Shown: positions 1 to 7,653 of the stretch, piece by piece
How positions within the stretch are numbered: the first letter of the stretch is position 1
Layout of the letters: every line of letters begins with the position of its first letter
Origin: Halorubrum sp. CBA1229
GTDB taxonomy: Archaea > Halobacteriota > Halobacteria > Halobacteriales > Haloferacaceae
Length of the DNA: 64,000 nt
Direction of reading: 5' to 3'
Assembly: GCF_003721435.2 (NCBI RefSeq)
Contig: NZ_CP054585.1
Span: forward strand, 806,001-870,000
Position numbers and translations under genes: made by a program
Notes under the pieces: generated by a model
The model's input: only the letters and a program-made list of their open reading frames with translations
Told to the model about the DNA's origin: nothing
The model's database searches: none

Positions 1-60
1 GATACTCGCCCGGACGACAAGCCGACCCCTGAAGGCGTGGACAGCAAGAGCGGATTCTAA
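1..60 (+). CDS. C-terminal end of a gene entering from the left (partial)
   Basis: Frame 1 is open from the first base and ends at a TAA at 58-60, giving a 19-residue hydrophilic tail rich in Asp, Pro and Lys (ending KSGF). The region after it is AT-rich and non-coding, which fits a gene end. The piece is too short to name and could be chance; no function is proposed. Confidence 0.35.
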   Translation, partial: DTRPDDKPTPEGVDSKSGF

Positions 61-546
61 GAGACCAATAGAATCTGAGAATCACACGTATTGGAGTCAA
101 GCACTAAGCTATTCGGCTGTTGTTTCCATATTGTTCAACAATAATTAGTATGATTAATTTCCTAGTTTCTCGTTCACAATCACGTTGATATCTCGAAGTC
201 CACAAGTCAGGCGTACGGTCAGTATTCTTATATCAAGTCGCTACAATACGTGATCGATGGTCTTGGTGAAATGGGTTACAAAAGACAGCCTTTCTCTCCC
301 ACTCCACACCACGATCCCTCAGCGGTAATACTCGATAGCATCTCGCGCGGTTCACTGGAGGCTCCGCTCGTGGTCGTATAGCTCACACCTAGACAAAGAC
401 AGGGAGCCTCCTAACCAACGTTTCGAGTCATTAACGCACGAGTATTTATTACGGCTGGTACGTGGTGCCGGACGCATACACGAAGATCGCTAGGAATCTG
501 GAATCGTTCGAGTAACGAGTATCAGGGCTCGTGAGAAAATCTCGGT
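61..546. other. AT-rich intergenic segment at the left edge
   Basis: About 490 bases without a convincing gene on either strand. Base composition is much closer to 50% GC than the rest of the window and stop codons are frequent in all frames. It holds a 9-bp inverted repeat (GGAGGCTCC at 357-365, GGAGCCTCC at 403-411, 37-nt loop) and a short palindrome ATTGTTCAACAAT near 135. No integrase, tRNA or insertion-sequence end was recognised. The composition suggests the margin of an accessory or transferred segment (inference). Confidence 0.5.
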
Positions 547-660
547 ATGGCGTCGTCGCTCCCGCTATCAGAGGAGGAAAAAGAACGAATGCGGCGCGGC
601 CGAGTCAGTTCCAGGGTCGCGACCGACGAAGCGGATATCGACGAGATACTCTACGGCTGA
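547..660 (+). CDS. possible 37-residue protein
   Basis: ATG at 547 opens a 37-codon frame ending in TGA at 658-660. The product is highly charged (starts MASSLPLSEEEKERMRRG, ends DEADIDEILYG) and reads like a natural haloarchaeal sequence, unlike the arginine-rich shadow frames. A weak TATA-like GAGTATC lies about 27 bases upstream. The frame is closed by a TGA a few codons before the ATG, so it cannot extend. It could be a small antitoxin-like protein or the relic of a longer gene. No family recognised. Confidence 0.35.
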   Translation: MASSLPLSEEEKERMRRGRVSSRVATDEADIDEILYG

Positions 661-674
661 GTTCTGGTGTCGAT

Positions 675-953
675 TCACTCCCCGTCCTCACCATTCCCAT
701 CGCTCTCACGTTCCGCTCGCAACGTCTCCTGCGCGAACTCCCGAATTCGCTTTTTATCATCGACGCTCACGTCGACCGCCTGTGCGCTCTCGATCTGGCC
801 GTTCACGACCGCGTTCTGCTGTGGCCCCCACACCTCGGGCGGCTGTTCCTTTATATACTCGGCCCACCGGATCACCTGCTCGTAGCGAGGCGGTCGCTCG
901 GGGTCGTCGTCGGCTTCGGCCGAGTCCTCTTCAGGCGTTCGTGAGTCGCTCAT
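675..953 (-). CDS. small acidic protein paired with a nucleotidyltransferase-fold gene
   Basis: 92 residues, acidic at both ends, with a central segment (about residues 20-65) containing Trp and Gln (WAEYIKEQPPEVWGPQQNAV) followed by a short charged helix. It has no signal peptide or membrane segment. The start codon lies 23 nt inside the 3' end of the upstream nucleotidyltransferase-like gene on the same strand, so the two are almost certainly co-transcribed and translationally coupled. That architecture is common for two-gene toxin-antitoxin or partner modules, but I do not recognise the family and assign no activity. Confidence 0.75.
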   Translation of the reverse strand: MSDSRTPEEDSAEADDDPERPPRYEQVIRWAEYIKEQPPEVWGPQQNAVVNGQIESAQAVDVSVDDKKRIREFAQETLRAERESDGNGEDGE

Positions 954-1533
954 AGCGCTCCTCGACGTCGAGTCGTTCGACCCACGTTTCGAGTCGGTCG
1001 CGGGAAAGCGTTTCTCCGAAGACGGTGTAGAGGTGCGCGGCGTCCTCGAGGTCGGTGCGACCGCCGAGCGAGAGCTTGTACGCGATCTGGAGTTCGAGCG
1101 GGCCGATGGGGACCGTGTGGCCGCCGACGTGCGCGTCCACCGCGTTCGCGAGGGACGCGTCGTCGAACTCGTCGCTCGGGAACTTCACTTCGAGGTGGGG
1201 CGTCATCTCGCCGTCCGGAGCGACCCAGATGTTCGTCTCGTTGGAGAGATTCCCGTACGTCTCGGAGAGCGGCATCGCGGGGCCCCAGTACCCCTCGCGT
1301 TCCAGCTCGGCGACGAGCCCGTCGATCCGCTCGGCCGAACAGCGCTCGATGAACACGTCGATGTCCTCGGTCGACCGCGACCGACCGGCGAGGATCGCGA
1401 CGTAGCCGGCGACGAAGACGTGGTCGATGTCGAACCGAGAGAGGATCTCGGAGAAGCCGACCGCGAGCTCGTCGAGTCGATTCGGCTCGCGGTCGACGAC
1501 GAGCCCCCGATCGGTGAGTTCGACGCCGGTCAT
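931..1533 (-). CDS. nucleotidyltransferase-fold protein (AbiEii/DUF6036-like)
   Basis: 200 residues. Around residues 40-62 it shows GYVAILAGRSRSTEDIDVFIE, a good match in its core to the G-x-A-(x)n-R-x-T-x-DID-hv signature of minimal nucleotidyltransferases; the usual second Gly is Tyr here. The C-terminal part has the Lys/Arg...D-x-x-DA helix arrangement seen in AbiEii/DUF6036-type proteins. Such proteins usually transfer nucleotides to RNA or protein, often as toxins; the target here is unknown. A TATA-like ATTTATCC (1554-1561) lies about 27 nt before the ATG, indicating a leaderless transcript. It overlaps the downstream 92-residue gene by 23 nt. Domain call fairly sure, role as a toxin only inferred. 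Confidence 0.8.
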   Translation of the reverse strand: MTGVELTDRGLVVDREPNRLDELAVGFSEILSRFDIDHVFVAGYVAILAGRSRSTEDIDVFIERCSAERIDGLVAELEREGYWGPAMPLSETYGNLSNETNIWVAPDGEMTPHLEVKFPSDEFDDASLANAVDAHVGGHTVPIGPLELQIAYKLSLGGRTDLEDAAHLYTVFGETLSRDRLETWVERLDVEERYERLTNA

Positions 1534-1628
1534 ACGGGCCGATTCGCGCGATGGCGGATAAATCTCCCCGACGAACCCTCCGGGAACTGCGCGATCGGGC
1601 GTCGTATCCGCCGCCCGGTTCAGATGCG

Positions 1629-1636
1629 CTTATATG
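1629..1636 (+). promoter_or_regulatory. TATA box of the 49-residue membrane protein
   Basis: CTTATATG sits 23-30 nt before the ATG at 1659, the usual spacing for a leaderless haloarchaeal transcript. This placement supports the small gene being real. Confidence 0.6.
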
Positions 1637-1658
1637 TCCGCCGTACTGACCCTCGCAC

Positions 1659-1808
1659 ATGGACGACCACTCACACGAGCCCGACCCGGACGAGCGCGTG
1701 ACCGCCCCCATGCAGGAGTTCGGCAGCCGCGAGGTCGGCATCGGCGCGGCGGTGACCCTCGTCGGCCTGCTGGTCGCGTACGTCCTCCCCTTCCTGTTCA
1801 GCTTCTGA
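1659..1808 (+). CDS. 49-residue single-span membrane protein
   Basis: ATG at 1659 to TGA at 1806-1808. The N-terminal ~25 residues are acidic (MDDHSHEPDPDERVTAPMQE), followed by one hydrophobic segment (about residues 27-47, GIGAAVTLVGLLVAYVLPFL) ending FSF. The layout predicts a cytoplasmic acidic tail and one membrane anchor. A TATA box 23-30 nt upstream marks the start. Haloarchaea carry many conserved small proteins of this type; the family function is unknown. It is convergent with the ABC ATPase gene. Confidence 0.75.
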   Translation: MDDHSHEPDPDERVTAPMQEFGSREVGIGAAVTLVGLLVAYVLPFLFSF

Positions 1809-1865
1809 GCGACACGCGTCGCTTCCCGATTTAAAAGACACGACGAACCGCCGCCAGCGACGCGC

Positions 1866-2996
1866 TTACCGCGGGTACCAGGCCAGCGGGTGGTCGGCGG
1901 TCAGCTCTAAGCTCACGGGCTCGTCGAGCCCGAACTCCTCGACGTGGTTGTGCAGGCAGTGGACCGTGTCGCCGGTCTCCAGCTCCACCCGGTAGACGAA
2001 CGAGGGGCCGACGTACTGCCGCGAGACGATGACCCCGTCGGCCAGCTCAGGGCTCGCGGGCGTCGCTCGGAGGTCGTCCGGGCGCACCAAGACGTCGACG
2101 GGCGCGCCGTCGTAGACGGTGTCGTACCCCTCCAGCGTGACGGCGTCAAACCGGCCGATCCCGGTCTCGACCTTCCCGTCGCGGAGCTCGCCCTCGAGGA
2201 ACGACGCGCGCCCGAGGAAGGAGGCGACGAACTTCGACTCGGGGCGCTCGAACACCTGCTCGGGGCGGCCGACCTGCTCGATCTTCCCCTCGTTCATGAC
2301 GGCGACGCGGTCGGAGATGGAGAGCGCCTCCTCCTGGTCGTGGGTGACGGAGACGGCGGTGACGCCGGCCTCCTTCAGGATCTGCCGCACCTCCTCGCGC
2401 ATCTCCACGCGGAGCCGGACGTCGAGGTTCGAGAACGGCTCATCGAGGAGGAGCACCTCGGGCTCGGGCGCGAGCGACCGGGCGAGCGCGACGCGCTGCT
2501 TCTGCCCGCCGGAGAGCTGGTCGGGCGTCTTCTCGCCGTGCTCGGGCATGTCGACGAGGTCGAGCAGCTCGTCGACGCGGGCCGCGGTCGCCGCCTCGTC
2601 GGCGTCGGAGAGCCCGAAGGCGATGTTCTCGCGAACGGTGAGGTGCGGGAACAGCGCGAAGTTCTGGAAGACGATCCCGACGTCGCGCTGCTCGGGCGCG
2701 ACGAACCCGCCGTCGCCGGCGACGGTCTCGCCGCCGAGGGTGATCTCCCCCTCCGTCGGCTCCTCTAAGCCGGCGATGGTCCGGAGGGTCGTCGTCTTCC
2801 CGCAGCCGGAGGGCCCGAGGAAGGTGAGGAGCTCGCCCGGCTCGACGTCGAGCGAAACCCCGTCGACCGCGGTCTCGGGGCCGAACTCCTTGGTCACGTC
2901 CGACAGCGACAACACCGGGTCGGGCGACGGGTCCGCGGGCGACCCGCTCTCCGTATCGCTCGACTGCCTCGTGCCGACTGGTTGCGTTTGAGCCAT
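1866..2996 (-). CDS. ABC transporter ATP-binding protein (iron/spermidine/putrescine type)
   Basis: 376 residues. Residues ~26-265 form a complete ABC ATPase: Walker A GPSGCGKTTT, Q-loop (VFQNFALFPHLTV), signature LSGGQKQRVALARSLA, Walker B VLLLDEPFSNLD and the switch His (VSVTHDQEEA). The C-terminal ~110 residues are a TOBE-like domain, as in PotA/FbpC/MalK importers. It should power uptake of ferric iron, a polyamine or a similar solute with permease and binding-protein partners that are not in this window, so it is a stand-alone ATPase gene here. The palindrome 3047-3064 upstream resembles a metal-repressor site and favours iron (inference). The start ATG is 5 codons before the first Ser/Thr-rich linker. 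Confidence 0.93.
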   Translation of the reverse strand: MAQTQPVGTRQSSDTESGSPADPSPDPVLSLSDVTKEFGPETAVDGVSLDVEPGELLTFLGPSGCGKTTTLRTIAGLEEPTEGEITLGGETVAGDGGFVAPEQRDVGIVFQNFALFPHLTVRENIAFGLSDADEAATAARVDELLDLVDMPEHGEKTPDQLSGGQKQRVALARSLAPEPEVLLLDEPFSNLDVRLRVEMREEVRQILKEAGVTAVSVTHDQEEALSISDRVAVMNEGKIEQVGRPEQVFERPESKFVASFLGRASFLEGELRDGKVETGIGRFDAVTLEGYDTVYDGAPVDVLVRPDDLRATPASPELADGVIVSRQYVGPSFVYRVELETGDTVHCLHNHVEEFGLDEPVSLELTADHPLAWYPR

Positions 2997-3046
2997 CGGT
3001 GAATCGGGCGCCGAGTCGACCGGCGTCCCGTGGTTGCCCCTAGGTA

Positions 3047-3064
3047 TTTTAGGAACACCTAAAA
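3047..3064 (-). promoter_or_regulatory. perfect palindrome TTTTAGG-4-CCTAAAA over the ABC ATPase promoter
   Basis: TTTTAGGAACACCTAAAA is a perfect 7-4-7 inverted repeat about 50-68 bp upstream of the ABC ATPase start. On the minus strand its right arm runs into CCTAAAATAC, the best TATA candidate, so a bound protein would block TBP. TTAGG/CCTAA half-sites are characteristic of DtxR/SirR/Idr-family metal-dependent repressors in general; assignment to this family is an inference. Confidence 0.6.
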
Positions 3065-3165
3065 GCGTATCGCTCGCTTTCGCGCGGCGGAAATCGGGAG
3101 CGGGAGCGCGTCTCGGGGCGAGACGGACGCGTCTCGGCGAGAGTCGAGCGCGTCTCGGCGCCTCG

Positions 3166-5415
3166 TCAGGCCAGTTCGCGCTCGATCACGCCGCGGAGCT
3201 CGCGGATCGCGTCGGCGTCGACTGCGGTCGACTCGCCGCCGACCGACAGCGAGAGCGTCCCGTCCGTCGTCACGTCGCCGAGCCGGTGCACGGGAAGCTC
3301 GCCCGCGGCCTCGGCGACCGCCTCGGGGTCGGTCGTCTGCACGACGAGGCGGCCGGGCGTCTCGTCGAACGCCGCGACGCGGTCGGGGAGACGAACGTCG
3401 GCGCCGGCCGCGTCGGTCACCAGCTCGGCGAGCGCGACCGCGAGCCCGCCGTCGCTCACGTCGTGGGCCGCGAGCGTCGACTCGTCCCGGGCGACCGCCG
3501 CGAGCGACGCGACGCGGTCGGCGAGGGCGACGCCGTCCGACTCGTCCGGCAGGTCCGGGAACCGGTCCGTCCCGCCCGCCTGCGCGAGGTACTCGGAGCC
3601 GCCGAGCGCGTCGCCGCCGGCGCCGACCAACAGGAGCTCGGAGTCGTCGGCGCGCTCGGCATCGAGCGCCGCCGACGGGGCGTCGTACCCGCGCTTCGTC
3701 CCGATCAGCGCGAGCGTCGGCGTCGGCGGGATCGGCCCCTCGACGCTGTCGTTGTACAGCGAGACGTTGCCGCCGACCACGGGGGTGTCGAGGGCGGCGC
3801 AGGCGTCGGCGAGGCCGTCGACAATCCCCTTGAATCCGCCGTACACGTCCGGCTTCTCCGGGTTGCCGCCGTTGAGGCAGTCGACCGCCGCGAGCGGGAC
3901 CGCGCCCTTCGCGGCGAGGTTGGTCGCGTTCTCTACGGCGACCGCGCGGGCCCCCTCGTACGGGGCGGCCGCGGTCCAGTTCGGGTTCGCGCCCGAGGAG
4001 AGCGCGAGGCCGACCCCCTGTTCGTCGGGATCGAGCGCGGCGGCCGCCTCGTCGTCCGCCGCGGTCTCCCGGATCGCCATGATTGCGGCGTCGTCACCGG
4101 GCTTCACGGCGGTGCGCGCGCCGACCTCGTGGTCGTACTGGCGGTACACCCAACGCTTGCTCGCGGTCGACGGGGCCGAGACGACCGACTCGACCGCGTC
4201 GCCGAGGGCCGGCTCTGGGTCGGGCAGGTCGCGGTCAGGCTGCGTCGGCGCCTCGCTCGGGAGGTCGTTCATCGGCGCGCCGTCGGCGAGGTACTCGGCG
4301 TCGACGTCGACGACGGTCTCGCTCTCGTCGCCGTCGCCCGCGAACTCGCAGACGTAGTTCCCGTCGGTCACCTCGCCGATGACGGAGCAGCCGAGGTCGA
4401 AGCGGTCGGCGAGCGCGGAGACGCGGTCGACGTCGTCGGGGGCGACCTCGTAACACATCCGCTCCTGGCTCTCGGCGAGCAGGATCTCGGTCGCGTTCAT
4501 GTTCGGCTCGCGCTGGTGGACGCGGTCGAGGTCGATGCGGGCGCCGAGCCCGCCCTTCGCGACGAGCTCGGAGGAGGCGCCGCCGAGCCCGGCCGCGCCG
4601 AGGTCGCGGGCCGACAGGATCAGGTCCTCGTCGACCAGCGCCTCGTTGCACTCGATCAGCCGCTTCTCGGCGTAGGGGTCGCCGACCTGCACCGCGGGGC
4701 GGTCCTCCGTCTCGGCGTCCTCCGCGAGGTCCTCGCTGGCGAAGGAGGCGCCGCCGAGCCCGTCGCGGCCGGTGCCGTTGCCGACGAGGACGAGCTTGTT
4801 TCCGGGCTCCTGAGCGGTCGCGGTCACCAGCCGGTCCTCGTTCGTGAGGCCGACGCAGGCGACGTTGACGAGGGGGTTCCCCTCGTAGCCGCCGTGGAAG
4901 GCGACGCTGCCGCCGACGGTGGGGACGCCGATGCAGTTGCCGTAGTGGGAGATCCCCTCGACGACGCCCTCGAAGAGGTACCGCGAGCGCTCGCGGTCGA
5001 AGCCGCCGAAGTATAACGAGTCGAGTAAGGCGATCGGGTACGCGCCCATGCTCATCGTGTCGCGGACGATGCCGCCGACCCCCGTCGCGGCCCCGTCGAA
5101 CGGGTCGACGAAGGAGGGGTGGTTGTGGCTCTCGACGCCGAAGGTGACGTACTGGTCGCCGTAGTCGTCGGCGTCGCGGTCGGCCGCGGGGGCGTTCGCG
5201 GCGTCCGGCTCGGGGAGCGCGAGGACGGCGGCGTCGTCGCCGGGACCGACGACGACCTGGTCGCCCTCGCTCTCGAACGCCGACAGCAGGGGCCGCGAGG
5301 AGCGGTACGCGCAGTGCTCGCTCCAGAGGTTCTCGAACAGCGCGGCCTCGGCCGTCGTCGGCTCCCGACCGAGCTCGGCGACCACGAGCTCGCGGTCCGG
5401 TTCGGACAGACTCAT
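3166..5415 (-). CDS. purL: phosphoribosylformylglycinamidine synthase subunit PurL
   Basis: 749 residues, the small-type PurL (about 700-750). It catalyses the ATP-dependent conversion of FGAR to FGAM in purine synthesis, together with PurQ (glutaminase) and PurS, neither of which is next to it. The N-terminus has the family motif [19 protein letters not shown] (residues ~27-45), then VGPGDDAAV, the [21 protein letters not shown] substrate loop, and in the second half-repeat [33 protein letters not shown] and [17 protein letters not shown]. The two AIRS-like halves are complete. It starts at an ATG and is transcribed away from repeat copy A. Confidence 0.97.
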   Translation of the reverse strand: MSLSEPDRELVVAELGREPTTAEAALFENLWSEHCAYRSSRPLLSAFESEGDQVVVGPGDDAAVLALPEPDAANAPAADRDADDYGDQYVTFGVESHNHPSFVDPFDGAATGVGGIVRDTMSMGAYPIALLDSLYFGGFDRERSRYLFEGVVEGISHYGNCIGVPTVGGSVAFHGGYEGNPLVNVACVGLTNEDRLVTATAQEPGNKLVLVGNGTGRDGLGGASFASEDLAEDAETEDRPAVQVGDPYAEKRLIECNEALVDEDLILSARDLGAAGLGGASSELVAKGGLGARIDLDRVHQREPNMNATEILLAESQERMCYEVAPDDVDRVSALADRFDLGCSVIGEVTDGNYVCEFAGDGDESETVVDVDAEYLADGAPMNDLPSEAPTQPDRDLPDPEPALGDAVESVVSAPSTASKRWVYRQYDHEVGARTAVKPGDDAAIMAIRETAADDEAAAALDPDEQGVGLALSSGANPNWTAAAPYEGARAVAVENATNLAAKGAVPLAAVDCLNGGNPEKPDVYGGFKGIVDGLADACAALDTPVVGGNVSLYNDSVEGPIPPTPTLALIGTKRGYDAPSAALDAERADDSELLLVGAGGDALGGSEYLAQAGGTDRFPDLPDESDGVALADRVASLAAVARDESTLAAHDVSDGGLAVALAELVTDAAGADVRLPDRVAAFDETPGRLVVQTTDPEAVAEAAGELPVHRLGDVTTDGTLSLSVGGESTAVDADAIRELRGVIERELA

Positions 5416-5528
5416 TCACTTACGTGGTTACCGAGCCCGTTCTAATGCTTTTCTATGTGCACGTTCGTGTGGTTCGATCCCGACGGCCGACGTTTGGGGT
5501 ACGCCATGATCGTTCATCGAACCGACCG

Positions 5529-5941
5529 GCGCGCGCCTCCGAGCGGCCGTTTTTAAACGGCCGCGAGGAGCGCGTGCGAGGGAGTCGCTGGCACCCTCCG
5601 CTTCGCGTCGGGTGCCAGCGACGAGGCTGGGGAGGCGTGAGGCTGCGGTCGCTGTGCGGGGCGGGGCTCAAAGGGGCAGCCGCGAGGACGGCGCAGGCGA
5701 CGCAAGCACCGCAACGAGGGAGCGAACGAAGTGAGCGACCGAGTGAGGAGCGCAGCGAGCGTGCGCCGTCCTCGCGGCTGGGGCTTTGGCGGTGGTCGCC
5801 GACGATCCGTCAGCAACGACGTACAGCCGATCGGCTGGGGCTTTGGAGAGGTTCACCGACGACCCGGTCTCACACGTTTATAAACGAGCGCCCGAGACTT
5901 CGGTGAGGATCACCGTCGCTCCGACGGCATCCATTTATAAA
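5529..5941 (+). repeat. dispersed structured element, copy A
   Basis: First of four related non-coding elements. In order: hairpin H1 (arms 5543-5552 and 5555-5564, 10 bp perfect); the common GCGAGGGA; hairpin H2 (5584-5596 with 5610-5622, 13 bp perfect); a nearly invariant block from 5623 to 5676 (starts GAGGCTGGGGAGGCGTGAGG); hairpin H3 (5677-5695 with 5762-5780, 19 bp perfect); and three tail units of about 57 bp beginning near 5775, 5832 and 5890, the last two ending in TTTATAAA. The tail ends exactly on the stop codon of the convergent gene at 5935. No open frame is conserved between copies, so it is non-coding; RNA gene or mobile element are the alternatives. Confidence 0.85.
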
Positions 5942-6312
5942 CCGACGACTGCCACACCGTAGATCACGACAGCGCCGACGACGGCGGCGGCAAGCGACTT
6001 CGCGTTCAGCCGGATCGCGCGCTTCCGGTCGGCGGCCAGCGCCGCCTCGTCGAGGACCTGGTTCGTCCCGTCGCCGACGTCGAAGACGCCGATGCCCGCG
6101 AAGCCGACGCAGAACCGCTCGCGGTACTGGAGGTAGCCCATCGCGGCGCCGTACAGGGGGAACACCGAGAGCAGCAGCGTCCAGCGCGGCCAGCCGACCG
6201 CGACGGCGGCGGCGACGAGGAGAGCCGCGAGGAGGAGGGAGGCGGTCCCGAGGAGGAGTCGCCGTCGCTGTTGGGCCGGTCCGATGTTGCACACGCCCGG
6301 TTGGTACTCCAT
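5935..6312 (-). CDS. small membrane protein with CNIGPAQ motif
   Basis: 125 residues from the ATG at 6312 (MEYQPGVCNIGPAQQRRR). An earlier in-frame start at 6366 exists, but the extra 18 residues are arginine-rich and unlike a conserved N-terminus. Three hydrophobic spans follow (about residues 18-38, 40-62 and 102-123), separated by a soluble loop with YRERFCVGFAGIGVFDVG. The N-terminal Cys and the CNIGPA-type motif recur in haloarchaeal membrane proteins of unknown role. The stop codon TAA is part of a TTTATAA shared with the end of repeat copy A, so the repeat tail and the gene end are fused. Confidence 0.8.
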   Translation of the reverse strand: MEYQPGVCNIGPAQQRRRLLLGTASLLLAALLVAAAVAVGWPRWTLLLSVFPLYGAAMGYLQYRERFCVGFAGIGVFDVGDGTNQVLDEAALAADRKRAIRLNAKSLAAAVVGAVVIYGVAVVGL

Positions 6313-6513
6313 GCGATCGGATGGGCCCGCGGCGACGAAAACGCACCGGATCCGGGCGGGACCCACACCGAATCCGTGCGAGACTCACATCCGATCCGCG
6401 CGGGGCTCAAGCCGTATCGACACCGAGCGCGCCCGAAACGACTGCCGAGCGAGCCGACGACCGTGACGGCCCATTTATTACCGAACGGGTGAAACGATCG
6501 GGCGAGTAGAGCC

Positions 6514-7566
6514 ATGACGGAACGGTCACCCCGGGACAGGGAGATACGGCGGTACGAGACGATCCTCGAGTCGCTCGACGACGCCGTCTACGCCGTGCGT
6601 CCCGACGGGACCATCGCGTACGTCAACGAGCGCTACGCCGAGATGAAAGGCGTGAGCCGCGAGGAGCTGATCGGCACGGAAATCTACGACTGGGTGACCG
6701 AGGAGGCCGCGGAGAAGGCGAAGCAGGTACGCCGCGAGATCGAGGCCGGAGAGCGGGACGCCGGGACGGTGGAGTACGAGTTCCTCACCGCGGAGGGCGA
6801 GCGGTTCCCGGTGGAGATGCGGTTCAATCGGCTCGCGGGCGAGGGGGAGGACGGCGAGGGAGACAGCGGCGACGCGTCCGACCTCGACCGCGTCGGCGTC
6901 ATCCGCGACGTCAGCGATCGGAAGCGCCGCGAGGAGGCGCTGCAAACGAAGAACGAGCGGTTAGAGGAGTTCGCGAGCATCGTCTCGCACGACCTCCGGA
7001 ACCCCCTCAGCGTCGCCGAGGGGCGACTGGACCTCGCCCGGGAGGAGTGCGACTCCGAGCACCTCGACCACGTCGCCCGGGCCCACGAGCGCATGGACTC
7101 CCTCATCGACGACCTGCTGACGCTCGCGCGCGACGGCGAGGGCGTCGAGGAGCCGGAGAAGGTCTCACTCGACGAACTCGCCAAGGAGTGCTGGGAGGGA
7201 GTCGAGACCGCCGACGCGACGCTCCGGGTCGACACGGACCGCGCGATCCGCGCCGACCGGAGCCGCCTCAGGCAGATCTTCGAGAACCTCGTCCGAAACG
7301 CGATCGAGCACGCGGGCGAGGACGTCACGGTCACCGTCGGCGACGTCGGCGGCGGCTTCTACGTCGCCGACGACGGCCCGGGAATCCCCGAGGGCGAGCG
7401 CGAGGCGGTGTTCGAGGCGGGGTACAGCACGAACGACGACGGGACCGGCTTCGGGCTGGAGATCGTCGAGGCCGTCGCGGCGGCCCACGGCTGGGAGGTG
7501 CGCGTCACCGAGAGCGCCGACGGCGGCGCCCGCTTCGAGTTCTCCGGCGTCGACGTGCTCGACTGA
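6514..7566 (+). CDS. PAS-domain sensor histidine kinase
   Basis: 350 residues, soluble. Residues ~12-130 are a PAS domain (ILESLDDAVYAVRPDGTIAYVN), followed by HisKA with the phospho-acceptor His159 in IVSHDLRNPL and a HATPase_c domain with N box (FENLVRNAIEHA), G1 (VADDGPGIP) and G2 (GTGFGLEIVE). It autophosphorylates on sensing an unknown cytoplasmic signal; no membrane segment is seen. No response regulator is adjacent. A Gly/Glu/Asp-rich low-complexity insert (about residues 109-125) interrupts the end of the PAS domain. Confidence 0.95.
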   Translation: MTERSPRDREIRRYETILESLDDAVYAVRPDGTIAYVNERYAEMKGVSREELIGTEIYDWVTEEAAEKAKQVRREIEAGERDAGTVEYEFLTAEGERFPVEMRFNRLAGEGEDGEGDSGDASDLDRVGVIRDVSDRKRREEALQTKNERLEEFASIVSHDLRNPLSVAEGRLDLAREECDSEHLDHVARAHERMDSLIDDLLTLARDGEGVEEPEKVSLDELAKECWEGVETADATLRVDTDRAIRADRSRLRQIFENLVRNAIEHAGEDVTVTVGDVGGGFYVADDGPGIPEGEREAVFEAGYSTNDDGTGFGLEIVEAVAAAHGWEVRVTESADGGARFEFSGVDVLD

Positions 7567-7653
7567 GTCGGAGCGGACCGCTCGGGCCGACGCCGCCCGT
7601 CCGCGATTTTCCGCGGAGGTAACCCTCAAATGCGCGCCCGACGAGGAGACGGT

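Noticed and set aside
357-411. 9-bp inverted repeat as an insertion-sequence end
   Set aside because: No transposase frame, no target duplication and the arms are short and 37 nt apart; could be a chance or a terminator-like pair.
5453-5906. Several open frames inside repeat copy A
   Set aside because: The products are Arg/Ser/Pro-rich, differ between copies and are interrupted; hairpin arms and indels that do not keep frame show this region is not coding.
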